A stretch of DNA of 64,000 nucleotides from Rhynchopus sp. YZ270_cl-10 (taxonomy: Eukaryota; Euglenozoa; Diplonemea; Diplonemida; Diplonemidae), in assembly GCA_964035575.1 (NCBI GenBank), contig OZ037929.1:682001-746000 (forward strand), given 5' to 3'. Both the position numbers and the translations under genes were made by a program. Below, piece after piece: positions 44,483 through 56,656 of this stretch. Under the pieces are notes generated by a model. That model had not been told where the DNA came from and made no database searches. It was given only the letters and a program-made list of their open reading frames with translations. Within the stretch, counting starts at the first letter, position 1, and each line of letters begins with the position of its first letter.

Positions 44483-47400
44483 TTATGCAATCGCCAATTT
44501 GATTCTGGGGACGATGTTCATGGACATCATCTCCTGGAAGAGCAGTTTGCAGGCGTAGGGGACCTTCACTGTGTGCACCTTTTCGTAGGTATTGCAGAAT
44601 TTGCAGTAGCTGCTGTAGCCGATGAGACCGCACACCCCACAGACGTAAATGATGAAGGCGTCACTGCTGACCATCAGCCTTTCGTTTAGAAGCATTGCCG
44701 CTCCGTACCCTACAAGACAATCACGTTCCATCTCCCCCAGACGCATGCCTCCTCCTCGTGAACGTCCTTCAGTCGGCTGGCGTGTCAACATGGTACGTCT
44801 CCCCACTGACCTTGCGTGCATCTTATCTAATACCATATGCTTCAGCTTTTGATAGTAGATAGGGCCAAAGAAGGTGTAGCAGGGTTCTTGCTCCCCGGTG
44901 ATCCCTGATGTCATCAGGTCCTTTCCGTGATAACAGTACCCTGCGCGGACCAGGTTTTCTCCAATGTCTGCAACTTTGTCGGCTCCAGTGTTGCGTTTTG
45001 TTTGATCGCCGAAGACGGTTGCGTAACCGTGTTCGCCCTTGGTGAGGCCTGCCTTTCCGGAGATCATTTCAATCATCTTCCCGACCGTCATTCTCGACGG
45101 AAATCCATGAGGGTTCATAATCAAATCCGGTGGCATTCCTAGTCGGTTAAACGGAAGATCTGCCTGATGAACAATAAGACCGCATACACCCTTCTGTCCA
45201 TGACGACTCGAAAATTTGTCGCCAAATTCTGGTTTGCGGGTTTCACGGACAAGAACTTTGACGGTGCGGGCCTCGTCGTCGGCAGACATGGAGACTTGGT
45301 CGACCACTCCTTCGACTCCTTTGTATTTGAGCTGTGAAGGGACCATGCGGACAATAGGGTTGCCGTCTCTGTCCTCCGCTGTGAGGGGGTGGTTTTATTT
45401 TATTTTTGATCAAATAGAAGTTAACTTCTATAATTTCAGGCACAATGTCACACAAAAAAAACGCTGGAAAAAAGAAAGAAAAGTTTATAAGATGATCCTA
45501 AGCCTCTCGTGCTTAGTCACCTTATCATATTCGTTATCGCACAGCATCAGCTGCGCTGGCTTCCACAAGTTTGTTGTTAGGGATGATTTAAAAAAAAGAA
45601 AGGTAAAAAGAAAATAGTTTCGCTGTGAGGGGGTAATATGCATGAAGGCATATAATGCATGGAGGGGGTATTATTAAAGAAAGAGAAACATACCAAGGGC
45701 AGGGGAGTGTTTGTTCACGAGAACATCCCCATCCACGATGTGCGCGCCCTTCGGCACAACACCGTCGCTGTCAAGCTTCGACATATTGGCAATGCTTGTA
45801 TCGCCCGGCTTCGGCAGGATGAGCTCCGGTGAAAGCTCGAGGGGGTTCTCTGAGATCCGCCCCTTGCGCAGGGTGACGGCGAACTTCTTCATCCGCATGC
45901 ACCGCCCCAGACCACGGTCGATCGAGGATTTGTTCCAGATCTGCGCGTCTTCGATATCGTACCCTGAGTACGACGTCACTGCCACCATGCAGTTGTTCCC
46001 CGCAGGCAGCTGCTCAAACCCGATCAGATCAATGATTCTGGTCTTCACAATAGGCTTCTGCGGGTACACCAAGAGGTACAGCACTGTGTCGATACGCATC
46101 TGTAGAAGAAATGGTAGAGGGGCAGCGTATAGGAGAGGAAGGTGGACACCATGTACCCCAGGTGGCTAAATAGTGCATTGATGTGTGCATGATGGGATGC
46201 TATGCAAAAGGAAAGGAGGAGAACGTTATCCAGGTCGTGTGGTCATGTGGGGTGTGTGGGGAGGGAGTAGGGGGACATACCTGTTGGTTCATCGCGATGG
46301 CACCCATCGCTTGTTTTCCCATTGCGCATTGGTAAGTGTTTCTCGGGGACTGGTTGTGGTGCGGGAAGGGAACCAGCCCTGCGATGACACCGAAGATGGT
46401 GAAGGGCTCGATCTCCAGGTGGGTGATCTGGGGGGTGATGTTCTCCTCGCGCACGGCGATGAAGGAGTTATTCTCCTCGTTGACGTCGAGGTACTCAATG
46501 AGGCCCGACTTCAGGAAGTCGTAGAAGTTCGTCAGGCCCTCTGCAAGCTGCTGCATATGCTCGCGTTGCAACAACGGATGGCCGTTCTCGACAATGATCA
46601 GCGGCCGGCACACCCGACCTTCATCACATGCAATGGTGATCGTCTTCAACGCAGGGTTGTACTGGATCGACGTAAACGAGTCAATCCGCCCCCTCCTCCG
46701 CAGTTCCCTGAACTGCCGCAGAAACCTGTTGTGGAACCTATGGATCCCGAGCAAATGCCCGTTCAAAAAGATCGTCACCTTCTGCCGCACGTCATCCCCC
46801 GCAATGGTCTCCACGTCCTCCACACCGATGTCCAGACAGGTGTCGGCAATAACCGACTCGGGGCTAGCTGTGGTCACCTGGCAGAGGAGTGACAAGTTTT
46901 TCACGAGACCGCACTTCTCACCCTCGGGGGTGTCGGCGGGACACAACATGCCCCACTGACTGGGCTGCAGGGAACGAGGCCCGGCAAGCTTGAGAGAGGC
47001 GTCAACACCAGACGCGACACGCGTCATCATCCCTAGGGCGGCGATGTAGGAGTACCGGCAGAGCACCTGCGTCACGCCCTTCTTGTCTACACGGAAACGC
47101 TTGATGAGCCAGTTCCCTGAGGATATCGCGTACTGCATGCCGTTGGTGATGTGCGTCTGGCGTCGCATGATCAGCTCGAAGTCGAAGGCAGCGGCTCGCT
47201 GCTGCTTTTCAAGGTTCGCGTCGGCCTCTTGCTGCACAGATTGGTTGAACTTCTTGAACAAATCCTCAAACAACAACGACAGCAGCGTGCCCGCCATTTC
47301 AAGACGCTTGGACCCATAGTAGTCCTTATCGTCCATGATCGACGAGTCGTTGCGTGCGAGCAGCAGACGCCGCATCATCAGGCACACTGTGATCGCTTTG

Positions 47401-48673
47401 TTCCGGTAATTCCAGTCGTGCACGGGGATGTGCCCGAGGATGACATTTGCGAGGAAGTCTGCTGCACGGTCTGCTTTGTTTCGTTTCAATAACGCAGCTT
47501 GGAAGTCGGTTCGGTATGTCTCTGGGACAAATTTTCCGCCAATGTAATCGAGCGCCTGCTCCTGTGTGTACACCCCCGCCAGCTGGCAGTCGTTGAACGA
47601 ATTGAGGAATACCGTTTGAAACGACGTTTCATTGCCAACCATCTGCACGACCTCCTGCTCTGACTCACACCCCAACGCCTTCAGCACTATCATAATGTTA
47701 ATTTCCTCCGTAAAGCTGTTGTGCGCAAGCTTGACCCGCTCGTTTCTCAGCACAATCGTTGTCCGCGACTTTGACACATGAGTAGAGGAGTTCACAATCG
47801 ACACCAGATCACCCTTCCCATCACGCTCCACGATAATACGGTTCTTCGCCAGGTTCTCCTGGACCAACGCAACCTTTTCCACCCCCTTGACGATGAAGTA
47901 GCCACCAGGGTCGAGGGGGCATTCTCGGTCTTTTGCGAGCTGGTCGGGCGAGCGTCCGTATAGGTGGCACTTCGAACATCGGAGCATGATTGGGATTTTG
48001 CCGATGAGGATACCCGTTTTCCGCACCAGCTCTACCCCCGCCCCTGTACGCTGCGTGAACGTCACGTCGACCTTAATGTCCCCGGAGTACGTCAAATCGC
48101 GTAGTCTGCACTCATTTGGAAGCACCTTCCCGTTCCCCGATGCAGGCACGCCGCGTTCTTGGTGCCGTGGCGGCTCCACCCAGATCCGGTTGTATTCAAG
48201 ACGGATTTCAGGGTCCGAGCAGATGATCTCCCTGTTCGCCATCATGATATTGTTCATGTCCGTTTCCAGCTGTGAAAAGAAATTATGTTGTTATTTTGTT
48301 GATAACTTTACTACGTTTTCATTCTTGGAATTCCTAAAAGGGGTTTTTTGTATTTCAATTCCCTCAATTCTGGACGCATAATAAAAGTGAAGTTATTAAT
48401 GCAGGTACCTCCAGCCATCCAGATGAAGGCACAAAAAAAAAAGAGAATGGGTTTGTAATATGAGGTGCGTAGGGGGGGGAGATGACATACCAAGTAGTTG
48501 AATGAGTCCACATGCTGCCTCACAAACCCCTTCAGCTTCAGAAATGCTGGCAGGAGCTTCCACTTCTCTTCTATTGTCTTGACACCGTTCGGGAGGGTGT
48601 CCTCATCATATAAGTCTGGCGCATCCTCCTTTGGGAGGACACGCTGTGCAAGCTCAATGTCGGCCGCCGACAT
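44483..48673 (-). CDS. RPC2: RNA polymerase III second-largest subunit RPC2
   Basis: Four exons, 48491-48673, 46281-48269, 45694-46099 and 44483-45378, join in frame to about 1157 residues; all donors are GTATGT. It forms half of the Pol III active centre, making tRNA and 5S RNA in the nucleus. It is RPC2 rather than RPB2: [90 protein letters not shown] and the end [20 protein letters not shown] all follow the Pol III paralogue. A zinc site [16 protein letters not shown] sits near the C-terminus. The N-terminal exon carries VDSFNYL. A pyrimidine tract plus TTTTTCAG lies 19 nt upstream of the ATG. Intron 3 (45379-45693) contains an F1 hairpin repeat. Confidence 0.96.
45489..45552 (-). repeat. 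F1 hairpin repeat in RPC2 intron 3
   Basis: Minus strand: AAGGTG-A-CTAAGC-ACGAGAG-GCTTAG-GAT-CATCTT-ATAAAC, then a T-rich run. About 50 nt are identical to the copy at 49971. The 5' flank (minus sense) includes TGTGCGATAACGA, shared with 31514. Confidence 0.7.
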
Positions 48674-48988
48674 TTCGCTTTAAAAAAAACGCCTGAAAAA
48701 GGAGAAAAAAACGATGCGGTAGTGTGATAGGTGATGAGGGGGTGTTTTTTTTTTTTGCAAAAAGAAAAGGGAAAGGTGGTTTTGGCTTTCTTTCTCTTGA
48801 GAGAGGATTTCTAAGTTTTCGACGCGTTTTGTTTTCATCCTTTTTTTAAACATACGTCCAATGGAAGAAAAGAAGTATTTTTTTGAACATCTAATTTTGT
48901 AAGCCCCGCACATGGTCTGAAAAGAGAAAATTTTCGGGGGCAGGTTTATGTCTTGACCCACAGAGCAAAGCGGAGGATTTTTTATGCT

Positions 48989-49036
48989 TGAAAACTTGGC
49001 AGGATTAGTGTAGACACCCGAGGATGTGCTCCACTA
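48989..49036 (-). repeat. F2 hairpin repeat
   Basis: Minus strand: TAGTG-g-AG-c-ACA, loop TCCTCGGG, TGT-CT-a-CACTA, then ATCCTGCCAAGTTTTC. The upper stem ACA/TGT is another private pairing. Confidence 0.6.
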
Positions 49037-49227
49037 TGTGTTAAGCAGATTGTTTATGTTTCCCCCCTCCCCCTTCACATAACTTAACAAAAAAAAGGTG
49101 TACTTTGTTTTGTAACAAAATCACCCCACCCAAGAGATGGGTTCTTGCACTCAAATGCTGACCAAAACTTTAACCTGCTTTACGAGAATATGGTGCTTTC
49201 CACGGATAGCCCTGACCCCCTTTTTTG

Positions 49228-49349
49228 CCTTGAAATACAAAGCCCTCTCGTGAACAGAGGTGTACCTAGGTACATAACCGGGTTTGTACCGGGGGTGGAT
49301 CCCTAACCGTGCAGTCCTACATCCATCCTTTCGTGGTTCGCATCTGACG
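49228..49349 (-). repeat. F4 repeat, long copy
   Basis: TTGAAATACAAAGCCCTCTC, GTGAACAGAGGTGTACC, GGTTTGTACCGGGGGTGGAT, CCGTGCAGTCCTACATCC, TGGTTCGCATCTGA. The stem CCTCT/AGAGG can form around GTTCACG on the minus strand. Confidence 0.65.
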
Positions 49350-49512
49350 GGGGAAAAAAATGGTTAAGATTAACCAAAAGCATCGCGTGCTTGTGTTTGT
49401 TGATGACACACTCGTTATCGCAAAAAAAGGGGGCCCGGAGTTACTGACAGACATTGCCGGCAAACGCAGCCAAAAGCGAATGCTTAACTCTCTACTATTT
49501 GTTTTTTTTTTT

Positions 49513-49560
49513 TGAAAACTTGGTTGTATTAGTGTAGCCACCCTAGAGTGTGCTCCACTA
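49513..49560 (-). repeat. F2 hairpin repeat with poly-A
   Basis: TAGTG...CACTA basal stem with an AGC/GCT inner pair, then ATACAACCAAGTTTTC and 11 A in minus sense. The terminal part is identical to 22898. Confidence 0.6.
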
Positions 49561-49970
49561 TAATTAGTTTTTTTTTTCCTTTTTTGGCGCGTAATTTTTA
49601 TGCAAACTGAAAAACTCAGAAACCCCTGGGAAAGAATATATCAACCCAACGTACAGACAGAACAAGAAGCGTGCGGGGCCCTTTGTCTTGAGCCAACAAG
49701 AACATGTGGGAGTGCGGATGTGCAACCTCTTGGGGTGAGGGGATGAAGTAACAAGGTTAGTGACAATGTCCAAATGAAGGGGCTGGTTCATGAATACATG
49801 AGTTGAACAAAACAAAGCAAAGTTAATAAGATGAACCTAAGCTTCTATGTGCGTTTTTTTTTTTTGAAAACTTTGACAACGTATGCACCCGCGGGCACTC
49901 CACGTGTTTTTTTGTAAAATAGTGTTTATTACGGTTTTTACCACACGAAAAAAAAGAAAGAAAAGTTTAT

Positions 49971-50005
49971 AAGATGATCCTAAGCCTCTCGTGCTTAGTC
50001 ACCTT
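49971..50005 (-). repeat. F1 hairpin repeat
   Basis: Identical core and flanks (GAAAGAAAAGTTTATAAGAT) to the RPC2 intron copy; a very recent duplicate or a strongly constrained sequence. Confidence 0.7.
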
Positions 50006-50320
50006 ACTCATGTGGTCTGCAGCCGTTTGTTGTATTAGTGTAAAACGACGCAGAAAAAAAAAGGAAATCTTGACAAAAAAAAAAATAAGAAACTCGTGAA
50101 ATGGAACAACGCCTTACACGGGCACAGCACATATTCACAACAAAAATACATTTTTTTTTCCAAAAACAAAACAGAAAAAGACCCTCGCACAGGAGGGCTG
50201 CAAGCGAGAGAGAATAGCTAGGGATTGAGCACAAATAAAATACACATAAAAAGGGGAAAGATGGGATTAACAAACGAATTGCCAGCAATGCTGGACAATG
50301 AACAAAAAAAAAAAAAAAAC

Positions 50321-50591
50321 TACAGTAACACAACTAACACCGGAGGGGTAAAAACTCAGGTGGATTTTTGGGATGTCAAAAACTCTAACCCCTACCGGTG
50401 TTTTTTGCCCCTCGGGTTTGAGAATTTTGGTGGCAACTCCCACTCTCTTCCCCAATGTTATCTCACCTTATTTCCCCATATTTTCCATGTTGACTATCAC
50501 AATATCATCAGAGGTAAAAACTAAGGTGGATTTTGGGTTTTTCAAAACTCTCAGGGAGGGTTTTTACCCCAGTGTTTGCTGTGTCACTGTA
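50321..50591. mobile_element. Mariner-type MITE (CAGTAACACAAC ends)
   Basis: TA-CAGTAACACAACTAACACC at the left and GTTTGCTGTGTCACTG-TA at the right. The interior has GGGGTAAAAACTCAGG and an inverse-like GGGTTTTTACCCC. Same family as 22070-22172 but 2.6 times longer. Confidence 0.65.
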
Positions 50592-51034
50592 TTTTTAAAA
50601 AAGAAACACACAGTAATCGTTTGTGACCGATGAACCTAAGCCGCATCTTGGCCACCTTTTTTTGGAAGAGAAAATAAAACACAACAAACAACTAAAACAG
50701 ACTGTAACCAAAGGAAGCTTGAAAGATGGGATACCCCCACACACATAACCCCCCCCCCAAAAAAAAACACCACCCATTTGACCCATATCACTCATACAGA
50801 CTAACCATTCCGCGTTTCAGTAGGTTCCGTTCAATTTGAGACAAAAAATAAAAACTCACAAATAAACAGAGAGCCTGAAAAGCGTTAAAAAGGAATCCTC
50901 TTCAACCCCCGATTTTATCGTTACACAGGGACTTTTTTTTTCATTTCCATTTTTTACGATCCACATTTCGTTTTTTTTTTCCCCTGATGGATTCCGAATA
51001 TGGTGAAAAAATGGAAAGTCCACAAAAAATAATT

Positions 51035-51130
51035 TTGACTTGAAATACGCCCCCCTCTCGTGAACAGTTGTACACCTTGGTATGACCGGACCCCACAATG
51101 CAGTCTTACAAATCCCTTTCGTTTACATAT
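51035..51130 (-). repeat. F4 repeat
   Basis: TTGACTTGAAATACGCCCCC, CTCTCGTGAACAG, TTGGTATGACCGGACCCC, AATGCAGTCTTACAAATCC, TTTACATATG. Confidence 0.6.
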
Positions 51131-51202
51131 GAAAAGGAAATTATAAATGAGACGAACCGAACACCTTTTGTGGTGTTTATGTTATTGTGTTCAACGTTGA
51201 TG

Positions 51203-54200
51203 CTATGCTTTGTATGTTGAAAGGAAGATGGACGCACCTCCGAAGCCGTGCATGAGGTTGTTACGTTCGTGTTCATCACCTGCTGGGAGCAGGCAGAGGT
51301 TGCAGACATCGACACCAGAGCGGCAGGGGCGCGCACAGACGGTGCAGAGCCCACCCAGCTCGCTTTCCTTGTCATCCGCCTTTTCGTCGAGGAGACCAAA
51401 CAGGTCGGATGCAGTCCAGTCACGATCTTCTGAACTCCGTTTTGCGCGCCGTCTGCGGATGAAGTACACAATGGCGCAGATCAGAACACATGCCCCCACA
51501 GAGAGTAGTGTCGTGCGCAGCACGCTGGCACGCAGCCACCCGGCCACGCTGTCGTCGTCGCATTCCTCAGCAAGGCAGGAGAACCCCGTATCCCCTGCTG
51601 GGGACAACCCATCCACGCAGGAGTGTAGTGTCAGCTTGTCCCGATCGCCCCCTGTCGTGTCGACCCCGCAACATTCCGGATCGGCATCGCAGCGGGTGAA
51701 CGCATCCTCGCTTGCGATCGTGCAGATCCCGACGTCAGAGCCCTGGCAGACCCCCATCGCGTTGTTGAGAAGCCCTTTGCCGTGGACGTATCCTTTGGGG
51801 CAGTGGTCCGTGATGAAGAGTCCTGTGTAAATTGATAGGGTGGGTAATCTAAGGTGAGAGTTCCTGAGAGTGGAATATTGATCCATGGTGTGTTGTTATA
51901 GTGAGGGTAATTCTTGCGTAGAATATGGCCCTTAGTGGTGTGTTGTGGAAATGATTAAGATATTCTTTTCAATCGAAAGATGGAGTTTGTGTGGAAAGAA
52001 AAGTGTATAAGATGACCCTAAGCCTCTCGTGTTTAGTCACCTTTTAAAAAATTGTGGGTGGTACCTTTGCGCTTGCACGTCGAGATGTTGAACGCAAGGG
52101 TGAACTCCTTGCCCTCGTCGCAGCCGCTGAAGGCGAACTCTGGGCCGTCGGGAGTCGTCTTCTCATAAACATAGCCTGTTGTGCGGTGTGGAGGGTTTGG
52201 TCATAAGCTGCTGTAGTCCGTCTTTACTATCATGTTTTTTTCCTTTTGAAAAATTGAGTGCATCGTTTTGGACTCTATATAAAAGAAAGGAGTAGAGTTG
52301 AAATACAAACCCCTCTCATGACAGTGTACCTTATGACCGGGTGTACCGGGGGGTGGACACCCCAACCATGACAAAGAAAGGCTTAGTAAGATAACCTGAG
52401 TGGGCTTGATTGTCAATCAGTATCTGCTTTTAACGGCGTTGCACAAATAGGGGGTGGGGGTTTGACATACAACAGTCGGTGCTGGCGAGACACGTGGAGA
52501 AGGCAACTTCTGGAATACGCAGCGGCAGGCATGCTGGTGCTTCAGCCGCACCCTCCTCACCACAAGTCTTCAGGAGCGCCAGCGGCTTGGCGTCGATGAA
52601 TTTATTGATTGACTGTATGTAAAGAAATTGACAAAGGGAAGGTCAACACCACGACGGAAACATCACATCAAAAAGAGGTGCTATTTCATTGAACAAAAAA
52701 AAAGAGAAATTGATAGTGCGCTGACCCACTGTACGATGTCCGCCATTCACAGAAAAGCACAAAATGCCCTGCACCAAAATGTAATAAAAAATACCTTTTC
52801 TTCGAACCCCTCAGGGCAACTACCCAGAGAAGGGAACATCGGTGCTGGGGTTGGCTGTAATGTGTCCGGGACTGCCGGCACATCCGTAGGGCCGACCACT
52901 GGCGCATCTGTGGGGACAACCACTGGGGCGGACGTAGTACGTTCCTTGATGCATGCGTATCCGTTACCTGATGCTGTGAGCGGGCCGTCATCCCTGCAAA
53001 GATGCAACGTGAGCACATCCGTCCCAGCCACCCCCGTGGAGGTATCCACACCACAGCACTGCGCCTCCTCGGTGCACCGCACCAACGCGTCAGCACTCGG
53101 CAGAACACACGCAGTCGCCTTCATGGAGAAGGCACACAACGCCATGGGACGTCCCAGACCCCCTCTAGCGTGGGTGTACCCAGCAGGGCAGCCGCCCGCA
53201 ATCGAAAGTCCTATTAGGAAGGTTTGGGATAAGGGAGGGAAAATAGAGGGGAAAAGGTTTGGCAAGATGGTTGGTCTCCGCGAAAGGATACCGAGGGGTG
53301 TGTGTCGCTTTCTTTGGTGTGTCTTGCAAAAGAGAAAGGATATGGGGTGTGGCCGACCCCAAAATAGCAGAAAGTAGCACAAAATAGCACCTCCGTTCAG
53401 CCGCACCAAAAAATCCAGATGTCCAGAATAGCAGAAAATAGCGGAAAATAGCATAAAAATAGCACCCCCTTCAGCTACACCAGTATGGGGTGAAGCTAAG
53501 GAGTGCTTTGAGAAGAAAAGGGATGTGGACACATACCGAGCTTCCTGCAGGTGCGGTACATATTCCCATCGGCGAGGGGTACCAAGGTCTGCCCGTCGCA
53601 GCCCCAGAAGAGGAAGTCGTGGTTGGAGGGGTTGGAGGGTGGGGTGCGTTCTGCGGTGTAGCCTGTGGTGGGGATGGGATGTGGATGGAGCGAAAAAACC
53701 AGGGCGTTCGCTATCGCCATCGTTTTTTCCTGATCGTGGCGAAATGCCAAAAAATCCGAAATTTTTGCTTTTTTACTAGTGCTTAAAATAGGTCAAAAAA
53801 AAATTTTCCCGCCGGAGAGAAGCTAGTTCGTGGGGGGTGAATCCCTGGTACTGAGTGGTCAAAAAAAATTGCGATTTGCGCGTGATCCCTTCCCCAGCAC
53901 AAGTGCTATTACAGCTGAACTTTCCTGATACTAAAACCAGCAAAACGATGGAGAATTTCATCAATCCCCCCCTCACTGAGGGTCTCTTTGTGCTGTTTAA
54001 TCAAACAGATGCACAAGAGAGAGGCATCTGTCATATGAGACTTCATCCTTAGTTTGATTATTTTCAATAAACTAAAACGTCTCTCTGCCGTTGAAGATAG
54101 AGTTGACACGAGCAGTGACACCTTCTATAACAGGGGGTACGGGGCACCTTCAGCAGACTGCAGGATTGAGGAGCGGGAGTGCTGGGGAAACTTCCTCTCA

Positions 54201-56049
54201 CGGCAGGCGGGTTTGCGGATGATTTTGAGTACAGTGGACACCCCTCTGCGACCCCCCCTCCGGGGGGGTCTACAGGGTGGTGGGGAGAAATCTCTCTCTC
54301 TTTTTTTTTTTTTTTTTTCCCCTTTTTTTTTATTTATTTATTTATTTATTTATACAGGGTTTCGCCCCGGTGGGGCGAAGCCCTGGGGCGAAATAAAATG
54401 TCATTTTTTCAGGAAAAGATTTTTTTAACGAAAAAAAATATTTTTCGCCCCGGGGCGAACGCCCTGGAAAAAACGTACAAAAAAAAAGTGTGCATCAAGT
54501 GGCATTTCCGAGCCAATCCTGGGTGTGCAAAAACAACTCTAAAGTATACTCTGAAATATGAGAAGGATATTTCAGAAGAAGACATATCTCGAAAAACCAT
54601 CATATTTCATAATACGTTTCCCCTGAGCAAAAAAGGGCGGTGCGAAAGTACTTTACCCGGACTACTTAGACAAAAAAAAGCACACATACAACATCTGCTA
54701 TCATCTCTGCACTTCTGGAACGCAACCTCAGCACTCCTGAGGGGTCTGCATGCATTTTGGTCCACATCTGGTGAACTGCAGTCCGGAAGGAAATCATTCA
54801 GTTGGTTTGAGTTAGGGTACAACGTGGACGGCTGTGTGTAAGGTGGGTTTAAAAAATGAGATTGCAACTGTGTCAACTACACATACTCCAAACAATTTAT
54901 CAAAAAAACTGGTCTTTCCCCCAAGATTCCCCCAGAATTTATACATACATTTTCAAACCCATCCCCACACGAAGTCATCGGAATCGCCACCGTATTCCCC
55001 CCTGGCGTTGGTGTAGTTGGAACCACTGGAGGCTGGTTGGTTTCCGGCACCATCGGGGCCTCTGTGTCGGGAGGGTTGGTCGGCTCCACAGGCGGCTTTG
55101 CGGTTTCCGGTGGGTTCGTTGCTGGAGGGTCTGTTGGGGGCGCGGGGGTGTCACAGAGTGCGGTGTGCGCGCAGAGCGAATGATACTGCGTGCAGACCAC
55201 CCGCACATAGCAGTCCTGCTTCTCCTGCGTCTCCTTGCACGATGCGGGCACCACATCCAGGGTGCAGTCCCCTTCGCTCAAGGCCTTCACACAGAGACGG
55301 TCTGACAACGTATTGTCTTCATAGCACAGCGGCACCGGTGTCGCTGTCATCCCCACCACCACAGGAACCTCCGTCTCCCCCACCACCGGCGTCTCTGTGT
55401 CAGGCACCGTTGGGGGCGTCGCCGTCTCCTCCTGCATCTTTGGGACCTCCGTTTCCATCCCCATCCCCGGAACCTCTGTCTCAGGAATCCCCGTCATCAT
55501 TGGAGCCTCTGTTTCGGATACCACCATAGGCGCTTCGGTTTCCCCCTGCATCTGAGGCACCTCTGTCGGTGAGGCGGTCTCCTGAGTGGTCGGTACCTCC
55601 GTCTCTGGAACCATCGGTGTCGCGGTTGGTATTGCGGTGGGGGCTTGGGTTGCTGGGATAGGCGCTGCAGTCGGCTCCGCTGTGACAACCGGCACCGCTG
55701 TGTCTGGTGCGATCGTGGGCGGTGCAGTAGGAGGCGCTGGAGTAGCCTCCGGTACCTTTCTGTGCAAAAAGCATTCACCCGGTCTTGGGTCAAGGGTCTC
55801 ATCCGTGCAGTAAAAATAGAGGATGCACTCACTGGACTGCCCGCCAGTGATGGTTGTATTGTAAAGAAACGCCGTGCACTCTTTCACATAAAAGTCGCAG
55901 TAGCCCTGGCAGACACTGACCGCAACGTTGGGCACAGCGTACACCTGCTGTTTCGTGCAGATCTCGCATGAGGGGTCGTAGTACTCAATCGCAACAGCCA
56001 TGTGGACATGTGTGAGGAGCATCACCGCTACCATCACACATCTCTCCAT
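51203..56049 (-). CDS. Modular Cys-rich type I membrane protein
   Basis: Seven exons (54949-56049, 54690-54831, 53537-53662, 52795-53210, 52471-52612, 52065-52175, 51203-51822) splice in consistent phases into about 885 residues. A signal peptide (MERCVMVAVMLLTHVHMAVA) is followed by a Cys-rich N-domain and a Thr/Pro/Glu-rich stalk. Then a three-exon block (PSTLYPNSN.. ; YTAERTPPSN.. ; LSIAGGCPAGYTH..CCGVDT) is repeated (SINKFIDAKPL.. ; YVYEKTTPDG.. ; LFITDHCPKGYVH..CCGVDT). A membrane span (LLSVGACVLICAIVYFI), an RRRRAKR stop and a cytosolic CxxC-x3-C-x6-CxxC cluster end it. Surface receptor or adhesin is a guess; no named family. TTGCAG lies 5 nt before the ATG. Introns 5 and 6 hold F4 and F1 repeats. 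Confidence 0.8.
52009..52043 (-). repeat. F1 hairpin repeat in intron 6
   Basis: In the last intron of the membrane protein gene, 22 nt from the GTACCA donor. Stem CTAAAC/GCTTAG with one mismatch, loop ACGAGAG. Confidence 0.65.
52297..52373 (-). repeat. F4 repeat in intron 5
   Basis: GTTGAAATACAAACCCCTCT, CATGACAGTGTACC, TATGACCGGGTGTACCGGGG, GTGGACACCCCAACCATG. The distal part is missing. Confidence 0.6.
53345..53490. repeat. Paired GGTGTGGC...GCC(G)CACC repeats in intron 3
   Basis: Two units built from AATAGCA(GAAA) words; the first is bounded by GGTGTGGCCGACCCC and GTTCAGCCGCACC. A similar unit is at 32043-32108. Small foldback MITE or satellite. Confidence 0.5.
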
Positions 56050-56656
56050 TTTACTGCAATTTGAGCAAAATTTATTTCAAAATTTCAAAAAAAAAAAAAC
56101 AAAGCTAAATGATGAGAAAGGGGGGGGAGCTTATGAGTGTAGTTGGGCTGATAAATGGGTTTTTTTTGGTTGGATTGGGAAAAAAGGTGGAGGAGGAGGA
56201 GAGGGGGAGAAACGTGACAAACAGGTGGAAAAATTTATGGGAAATTTTATACATTGGGTATCGTCAATACCAATGAAAGAAGCAGAGTTTTTTATAGGGG
56301 GGTGAAGAGAGGGAGAGTAAGTTTGCAAACGTAAGAAGGAACTTTTTTTTTTAGGTGTTTTTGTGTGTTTTTTTTTTGTTTAAAAGGGTGCTGTTTATTT
56401 CACCCATCAAAACGCCCTTTTTTGCTTTATTTTTTTGCTTATGTTATCAAAGAAAATACCTTTTTTTTTTTCAAGTATTTCGGCAAAATCGGTCTTCAAT
56501 AGACAGAAAAGGTGGTTTTTTTTGGGGGAAGGGTTTAAATCTCGAAGAAATATTCCTCACGTTGAAAGAAAAGGGGAAAAAGAAAGAAAAACTTGAAAGT
56601 GTTGAAAATGAGCTTCACTGGAGAACGTTGTTTTGGTTTTTTTTTTTTTTTTTTTT

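Larger units (their letters stand above)
48674..51202. other. Spacer between RPC2 and Cys-rich membrane protein
   Basis: No gene seen. A chain of repeats separated by A/T runs: F2 48989, F4 49228, F1-like 49366, F2 49513, F1 fragment 49828, F2-like 49864, F1 49971, MITE 50321 and F4 51035. Confidence 0.6.

Noticed and set aside
44483-48673. Annotation as RPB2 (RNA polymerase II)
   Set aside because: Motifs around [20 protein letters not shown] and [20 protein letters not shown] follow the Pol III paralogue, not Pol II.
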